A stretch of 64,000 nt of DNA, from contig OY755172.1 in NCBI GenBank assembly GCA_963576735.1, forward strand, positions 6,386,001 to 6,450,000, in the 5' to 3' direction. This document shows, piece after piece, positions 48,401-57,400 of the stretch. The notes beneath the pieces were generated by a model. That model was given only the letters and a program-made list of their open reading frames with translations, did not search any database and was not told where the DNA came from. The DNA is from Bedellia somnulentella (taxonomy: Eukaryota > Arthropoda > Insecta > Lepidoptera > Bedelliidae). The first letter of the stretch is position 1. Each line of letters begins with the position of its first letter. Both the position numbers and the translations under genes were made by a program.

Positions 48401-51400
48401 TCATTCCTCAAGGACAATTTGCACCCACGTGGATGGTGTTTGGAATGATTGGTGGATTCCTCTTCATTATAATTCAGCTGATACTCATTGTCGACTTTGC
48501 CCATTGTTGGGCTGAAAATTGGGTCTGTAAGTATAATCGCCAACATATATTTACTCTTTGCTGTCAGCTGCAAACTAAAATACGAAAGTCAAAACAAACT
48601 AAAATATGTAAGGTATTTATGAATCTTCAGATTCCATCCATGCTCAAACAAAGTTTCTGTGTTGCCCAAGGGAACTAATGGTGTGAGTAATTGTATGTAT
48701 GTAGCTATTATTATCTAAATCACATATAACAACTGTGATAGCTCAATGGGTAGAGCAGGGGAATCTAAGGTAGCACCCTGCTTCTCTGGATCCCAGAATA
48801 GTAAAACTGTGATTTTACAGTTTAATTGAAAACCTGCTGTTTTAATATTTCAGCCAGGTACGAAGAGACAGAATCACGTGGCATGTACGCAGCACTTCTC
48901 TCATCTATGATAATTGGCTATGCTTTGACCATCACTGGAATTGTCCTTCTTTATGTCTACTACACAACGGTGAGTTATTATAACTTTTTTTTGCTTTTAT
49001 ATTTTACATCTATAAAATATATCTCAATTTATATATATCTGCCAATGGGAATGTGAGTGTCGTGATGTGCGGTTATTTTTAAAAGAGCCTTGAAAGTTGC
49101 GAAGTGAATTTCGAACAAATTAGAAAGCTCAGTACATATTATTTGACTAAATATCTCAGTACATATTATTTCGAAATACAACCACCAAATTAATACTGCT
49201 TTACGAAATACAAACCCCGTGCTTTTGCTAGACTTTAAATTGTACTTATTTTATTGTGACTGCCAATACTGCAGTATAGTATACCAGACAATATATAATA
49301 TTAAAGATGTCACTAATTGATCAATTAACAGTTGTTTTATGACAAGCCAATTAGGAAAACAAGATAATCAAATGTTTGATAAAAGTAGTTCAATGTACTA
49401 TTAAAAACTTATTGGAAGAACAATTAAGAACTGCCCTTTATACAATATATTTTTGACGAATATGTATTGGCGGATGTAAGCTTCATGCACGAAAAAGTGA
49501 AGGTCCCGTTTTTCGGTTACTCGTAAATAATTTAAATCTTTTTGTTCATGAAAACATCATGTGGGGATTATTACTAATAAATAAAGAATAAATAAAGGAA
49601 AGAAAAAAATATTAGTAATAATCCCCACATGAGGTTTTCATGAACAAAAAGATTTAAATAGGCTATTTAACTGTAATAAAAATATACATTTCTTTAATTT
49701 CATTAGTCTTAATATTTATTTTTTGGAGCAAAATGTAATAATGCGAGATAAAAATATTGCATTATTTCACTAAATTCCGTCTTCTAAAATAAGTATTTTT
49801 GATGCAACTGTCACGTGACTAAAAACGACCGTGATTGGCTATTTCTATAATGACGTAGATCGAGCATAAACAGACTGTGTTTCGCTTCGCTCATTGGTGT
49901 TTAATGCGGAATTGACGTCATTTGTGCTACAGCCGCCATATTACTTAAAGTCGCGTTTTCGCGGCACATTTGAATATTGCATTTTCTTTTTCGATTTTTT
50001 AATAAAATAGCTAACCCGATATATACCCGATATATAAATGAAGACAGAAAAATATTTTTTTAGGGCTCCTTAAAAACAAATTAACGCCGTAAGATATTTT
50101 TCAAAACTTAGTCAAATAGCTTATTATGTGATAGTTAGGCGTTTTCAACATTTGCATTCTATCTGAAAAGATAGACAAGTGGCCTTCCGAATTAGTAAAA
50201 ATTCGGAGGTAGGAAACGCAAACACTACTTATATAGAATATAAAGAAATAAAGGATAGAAGAATTTCGCGCTGGCAGCCATTGACACGGTGGCTCAATTG
50301 GCAGAGCGTCGGGTCGTATACCCGAGGTCGCGAGTTCAATTCCCGCCTGTGTCGAAATTTTTCTTTCCTTTATTTATTATTTATTTATCGGCCATTGAAT
50401 TGTTTATTCTGGGTTGCTAGCTACTCTGTTTAAAGATATATAGACGTGAGTATAGGTAAAGTTACTATTTCCGTAATTAATAGAAGAACAATGTTTAATT
50501 ATTTTTAATGAGCCGACTCGCACTTGGCCGTTATTGTTAATTTGATAGTCTATGTATTTGACTTAAAAAACACAATTACTCCTCACTAACACGAAAATAC
50601 TGATCATATAAAAAAACCTTTTTTGCTGTTCCGCGCTTGTAATCTTGGCTCTTGGGAAGTTTATAAGATATCCCTTGCCTTTCCCCAATCCAGGAAAAAA
50701 CACCTAAAGTTTAGCAAAAGCAAATTTACAGTACGAAGTCTGTGGAGTCAGCTAGTGGACTATAAATAATAAGCAACACTCATATTTCCCTTTAATTCTC
50801 CCTTACAGGCATCAAGCTGCGACCTCTCCAAGTTCTTCATCTCGTTCAACCTGATCCTGATGGTGGTGATCAGCGGCGTGTCCATCCTGCCCAGCGTGCA
50901 AGAGCACCAGCCGCACTCGGGCCTACTGCAGTCGGCCGTGGTGTCGCTGTACATCACGTACCTCACGTGGTCTGCGCTGGCCAACTCGCCCGCGCCTTGC
51001 AACCCGCATGCCGCCGCCGCAGGGGTATGTAGCTATGAACTATAGATGCTATTAATATTATAAATGTGAAAGTTTAGATATTTGGATGTTTGTGTGTTTG
51101 TGTGTTTGAGGCGACAAGGCTCCTCAAGTATGTAATGTATATGAATGAATTTCATGAGAATGCTAGATAATGACCCAAATTATCAAATAGGATACTTTTT
51201 AACCCGAAAAAATGTGACTATTGAAATATTCACGCCTTTAAGAGTACCGGAAAAAACGCCTAAAGTTTTGTCATAAGCAAATTTGACAGTACGAAGTCTG
51301 TCGGGTCAGCTATTTTGAAATAAGTAGCAAGATTAGCAGTAATTGACAAACGTTGTGCATAAAAATCAAATAAGCGGGCGGGACCTCTCACAGACACTTA

Positions 51401-54400
51401 CCGGCTTATAACGGTTTAACATCAAACTGTCTATACAGGGTGGCTCATTCAAATCGGTCAGTATGGGAAAGTCTGAAACTATAAGACATACGAAGATTTT
51501 TTTAGGAACCATGTCACCGATTTTTATAAAAAGAAAAACTGCATTCATACATTTGAAAAGAAAACTGTACCCAGCTCGGGAATCGAACCCGGTTGTTTAG
51601 AAAAAATAAACTTACATGATGTCTAAAATGAATAAAATGGGTTGTTTTGACATACTTTAATTTCTCAAAGTAGGTGTTCGAAGTGACCACCGTTACAATA
51701 TTCAACAAGTTCAGGCATGTAAAATGGAATATTTTATAAGTATATTTTTGGCTTGCGAGTGTATATGTCGCAGGCATATGATAAAAATGGGGATTTGGTC
51801 AATTCCCTAAGGGAGTTGATCAAATCACGGAGGATGTTAAAATAACAACACGATTTTATCTTTTCCCTAAACAAATCTAGTGAATTGAACAAATCCCTAA
51901 ATTGGTTCAGTGGAATGACAAAAATAATATTACAATGGTATTTTAAAGATTTATTTGGTAAGATATACCTACATAGGGGGGGTGCAGGGGGGCAGAGCCC
52001 CCCTGCTTGGGGGGGTCGGGGGGCGAAAGCCCCCTGCAGACAAAGAAAAATTAGGTCACACTTAGTTAGGTTAGGTTAGGTTAGATTATGTATAAAACGA
52101 GCGAGCGTAGCGCAGCGGAGCGAGCACCTAAATGCCTGATGCATGCTTATATGCCATACTTGCTTGCTTGCAGCTTGCTACATATAGAGGACGGGGGGCG
52201 GGGTATACTACTTATTTTAGGGATTTGTTCAATTCAGGCATTTAGGTGCTCGCTCCGCTGCGCTACGCTCGCTCGTTTTATACATAATCTAACCTAACCT
52301 AACCTAACTAAATGTGACCTAATTTTTCATTGTCTGCAGGGGGCTTTCGCCCCCCGACCCCCCTATGTAGGTATATCTTATTTTTGTCATTCCACTGAAC
52401 CAATTTAGGGATTTGTTCAATTCACTAGATTTGTTTAGGGAAAAGGTAAAATCGTGTTGTTATTTTAACATCCTCCGTGATTTGATCAACTCCCTTAGGG
52501 AATTGACCAAATCCCCATTTTTATCATATCCCTGCAACATATATATAAAAGAAAAGAACGAAAGAAAGAAATACATTTATATTCATTAAAACACAGTTAA
52601 TAAATAGAGAAAACTGAAGTAAATTTTACTAAATATAAAAACTAATAAATTTAAATTAATGTAGAATAATAAAAAATATAGTTAATAATAAAAATCATTT
52701 CAAAAATGGCTTAAAACGTGCCAGAGCCTGTGGCGGCCGGCTCAGCATTATCGTTGTAAGTTAATATCTGTTTAGTATGTGGTTCAAATGTGGGTATTTA
52801 TTTGCTTCAAACTTTGGTTTATTTTTGTGTGTACTGCAATGCTGTATATTTTAAAATAGGATATGTGTGATGATATAATTCAGTTCCATTATTTCAATAT
52901 TATTAAAATTATATTCTAGTAGGCAGTGGTCTTTGTATGTATATTGAATAAAATTTCGTTTAATATATCAAGATAAAGATTTGTACTTTAAGATACTATA
53001 TACTATACGTTGTATTACTACTTTACTATGATCTTCTTTTGATAACTTATTTTTTTCATATTATGTGTGCTCACTAACTTATTTTATTAATCGTATGTAT
53101 ACAATATAATATTAATATTAAGTGTAATATAAATATTATAATAATAACGTGTATATTATTTATCTATTTGTATGCTTACTCAGGGATCAGAGGCTGCTAC
53201 GTATTGGGTATGTCGGAATTATATTGTTTGGTTTATATGCAGTCTAATTATGTATTTTACTACCCCCTATGTATTTCATAGGTTATAAATTTTAGTGGAT
53301 TTGTGTTCTGAAGCACCGGTTCTAAATAATTTGCTCTAACCTATCTCGGTCTAATATTGCTATGCAGCATTTTTGTGTGCAGTTTTTTAAAGAAAAATTT
53401 ACATAAAATAACAAAATGTGTTGTATGTCTTGCAGGTTACTCATTTATTATACTTACGCTGTTAAATTGTTTGTTGTAACAAACTTGTTGTGTCAATAGT
53501 CTAACAACTCGGACATTTTGGCTATCTTAAATTCTGCTATGAATTCTATAACTAACAAAATTATTTTCTAAGGTAGTATTCTATACCATATCTCCTATAT
53601 ATATCAGTATTACTACATCTCCAGCAAGCTGAAAATTATTTTCTTTCATTTGAGGAGAGTGGATATTAGGAACCTACAATGCATGCATACGGTATGACAT
53701 ATATCTTAATAGTACCTTGAAACTGGGACTCGCCTTGGCTTCACCATATTTCGACGTATGAACAAAAAGCATCATAATATTTTACGAAATGATAAATTTA
53801 GCAAACAATAGATGTATCTTACCTATTTTATCCCACACTCTTCTCTTTGTAAACAGCCGTAAAAAAACTTAATTTACTGCATAATTACACTTATCACCAG
53901 ATTAACTAAACACGAGCTTGTTACACTTTCCTTTATTTGTCCTTTATTTACAAGCTTGTTAGTTCTAAGAGCACCAAATAAAGGTTTTAACTCTTCATGG
54001 TGTTCAACAGACGACATTCGACAAGCAGTCTGCAATCGGTCTGGTGCTCTGGGGCTGCAGTGTCTTGTACTCCTCCATCCGGACCGCTTCGTCTTCGTCC
54101 AAGATCACCATGAGCGAGCATATACTGGCTAAGGATGGGAATAAAGGTAAAAGTCAATCTTTTTTATATTCTGGAGTGTTATAGCTGATTTGGTTATAAA
54201 ATGCTATTCTTAGCTTGAGCTATGTAATTTGACATTTAAACCAGTTAGATTTTGATAGCATACAGATATTGAGATATGAGATAGACTTGAGATAACATTT
54301 AAAAAAAAACTTGGGTAGGTAGACCATCGATCGCATTTTTGTACGATCTTGTAAACTCTCGATAATCATTTACATTCATCAACATTATTATTCATTCTCT

Positions 54401-57400
54401 TGCCTTTTTTGGTACAAATGGTTCCACCGTTGACATTAGTATCCACATTGGCTCTATATATCTCTTTCACCAATTTACTTTAGTCCATCCTCTCTTATCA
54501 TGTAGGATCATTCTGTTGATTGTTAAATTTTAAAAGATAAATTTATTTCCTTATTAGAAAAGTATGAAAAATAAATTTCACAATACAAGTTTCATCCAAA
54601 ATTGCAACAGAATTATCCTGTATGAAATTACGCTAGTTTAAGTAAGCTATTTTATAATAAGTATTAACTCGTAATATTTTGAATGCGATCCCATGGGCAT
54701 CTATTGACGGTGATTTCGTCCAAGGGGACGGGCAGCTCGTGGCTAATGAAGGTACCTGATTTGTTTTAATGGTGGTCTTGTCAGCACATAGTTCAATTTC
54801 AGTGTAGAAAAAAGATTGTAGTGGCTTTGTAGATTTTATTGTTGTGCTAATGCTTACCTTCCTTTTTGACTACCACAAAGTTGTAAGGCTCTAATAAGTT
54901 GAAAAGTTTATTTATTTTAGTTAGTTGTAAATGAGTCTCGAATCGTTAAAGCTATCGTTTTGCGTGTCCTATTATACTACTTTTTGTATTAAAATATGTT
55001 AATCATGCGAAAATATACGGTTTCATCCATTACATTTAAATACCAATCCAAGCCAAGGCGACCACCACTGTCATAGAGGACTAAACTATATAGAGCGGGA
55101 ACCAAACCTAGTCCAGTACAAAAATTTCCAAAAAATCCGCCTTAAACTAATTATAAAAATAAGTTGTCCCTACACCCTGATTGGTAGATTCAATATTCTG
55201 ACTTTTGTTGTTCATACAAATGCACTGAAGCGTATACAGATATTGACTTTCTTCGTTTCGTCTCTAATTAGTCAAGTCCTCTATTAGATTACGGTTAACT
55301 TATGTGGGTGGGTTCTGGAACTACTCTTGCACAAGCTTTAAACAACCACAATTCATATTATAGATAATTGGTTGTGGTTTAATTCGCTAAACAAACGCTT
55401 ATTTCGCGACCGCTAACATAAGTATATCCTGCTTCTGTATACTAATGCTTTTTCCATTGTGTGTTTCCCCAACAATATGAGTTACTGGCTTCGAACAAAC
55501 GAACCCCATTGTAATTCGCTGTGTGCCTTGTATTTATGCTAAAGTACGTTAAGAGAGTGACGTGAAACCAGAGAACATCATAGTCCAAATCACGTCAGGA
55601 AAATTAAGTTGTTAAGAATATCGTATAGAATTCGTAACAATCTGGTTTTCAACTGTTAGTGCCTTCGCATACAGCTCAATCTGAAGTGCTAAAGTTTGTG
55701 GTAATGTTTTTTAGCTTTTTCACGTACCGGCGTTGTCTGTCGACAAGGTCATATAATCGCCTCAGAATGACCGGTGCGTGGCGGGTAGCCACGGGAAAAA
55801 AGGGATCTTAATGTAAACTAAACGATGATAACTTTTAAAGATATAATTTTGACTCAACATGCATAATAATGCCGAAATAGGACTAATCATCAATATATTT
55901 TGAGTTGCGGTACTGTGGAAATAAAAAATAAATGCCAATACCATTATAAACCTTACAAGTCTAATACCCGAATACTTACAAGTCTTAATTTTCCAAATTT
56001 TGCTTTCAATGTTCGGTTTATTTGAATTATTAAAGGATGCGGTCTATTAAATTTATTAAAGCTTTGCCGTGTAGTGCCGGCTTTGCCGTGTAGTGCCGGC
56101 TTAGAATGTCGCTACCCCTTTCTACCCACGGGTGTTGTAAGAGGCGACTAAGGGTATTGGGGCTTTTTATTGGATTTTTGGGCGATGCGGTTGGAGACCC
56201 ATCACCAAAAACCTTTATTTTTACCATCTTTTCCCCACTGAACTTCCAAAAGTGGCTGAGGAATTTATAATTCCTTAGCTCTGGTTACCCCTTCTAGGGA
56301 AATATAGCCGTGAGTATATGTATGTAAAGCTTTTAATTTGCTTTTCACCACTTTATCAATGCCATAGTTTTACCTATTACCATTCTAATTCACTATGCAT
56401 AATTTTTTAATCACATGATTAAAATTAAGAAATAATTACAATAGCCATACCATCTGTTACCGTGTGTTAGTCGCTACATATCTGTGTCGTTGAACACGGG
56501 GTTTGATTCGATAATGTAGATTTGTAAGTAGGCGAACTGCAATATTGACAATATCACTAACTCTTACGAGACTGAATTTCCCAAAAACCCTCTCCCACGC
56601 TACTTATAAATTTTGCTTTTAATGTTCGGCTTATTTATGAATTAAATTTGCTTTTTACCATTTTTATTCACAACGCCTGAATCGCCCACTATAAAATAGG
56701 CACATTTCCCATGCTATGTGTTAGTCGCTACATATCTGTGTCGCTGAACACAGGGTATGATTCCATAGAGGGCGAGGCGGAGGCGGGCGAGAGCGGCGCC
56801 AAGGTGTTCGACAATATAAGTTCATAGTATCACAAATTCGGTTTAATGTTCGGTTTATTTAAAGTACCGACAGACTTCGTACTGTAAAATTTGCTTATGA
56901 CAAAATTTTAGGCGCTTTTTCCGGTTCTCTTAGTTCAATAAGAATATTTTATTGGTCAAATATCTCCGGGATGATAAGTATCCTATGTCTTAATTGGGAT
57001 CATTATCTTGCATTCTGCCAAATTTCATTCATATACATTATGTACTTGAGGAGCCTTTTCGCCTCAAACAGACAAACATCTAAACTTTCACATTTATAAT
57101 ATTAATAGGATTAAATTTTGCTTTTACCATTCTAATTCACTATACCGCAAATCACCCAATAAAAATGCGCACATTGACCATACCATCTGCTATGCTACGT
57201 GTTAGTCGCTACATATCTGTGTCGCTGAACACAGGGTATGATTCCATAGAGAGCGAAGCCGAGGCCGGCGAGGGCGGGGACGCCAAGGTGGTCGATAATA
57301 TAAGTTCACAGTATCACAAATTCTTACAAGTCTATATTTCCCAAACGTATACCCGCTTATGCTTTTAATGTTCGGCTTATTTAAAGTAACTAAGGATGAG

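Larger units (their letters stand above)
48970..50808. other. Serinc intron 6
   Basis: A 1.8-kb intron with the TTAA MITE at 49536-49653, a tRNA-like unit at 50283-50354 and a Helitron-like 3' fragment at 50692-50755. The part 49660-50280 is AT-rich and may be part of a further repeat, but no ends were found. Confidence 0.6.
51025..53183. other. Serinc intron 7
   Basis: A 2.2-kb intron packed with repeats: Helitron-like copy 51049-51312, a possible mariner-type end near 51437, a 754-bp foldback 51776-52529, and a retroelement 3'-end-like repeat 52548-52760. The remainder (52761-53183) is AT-rich with nothing recognised. Confidence 0.6.

Noticed and set aside
52066..52309. Chromosome-end signal because of TTAGG runs
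   Set aside because: Only three to four units, in inverted pairs inside a foldback element flanked by Serinc exons, so not a telomere.
55762..55944. 60-codon minus-strand frame in Serinc intron 9
   Set aside because: No motif, no neighbours in frame and AT-rich composition.
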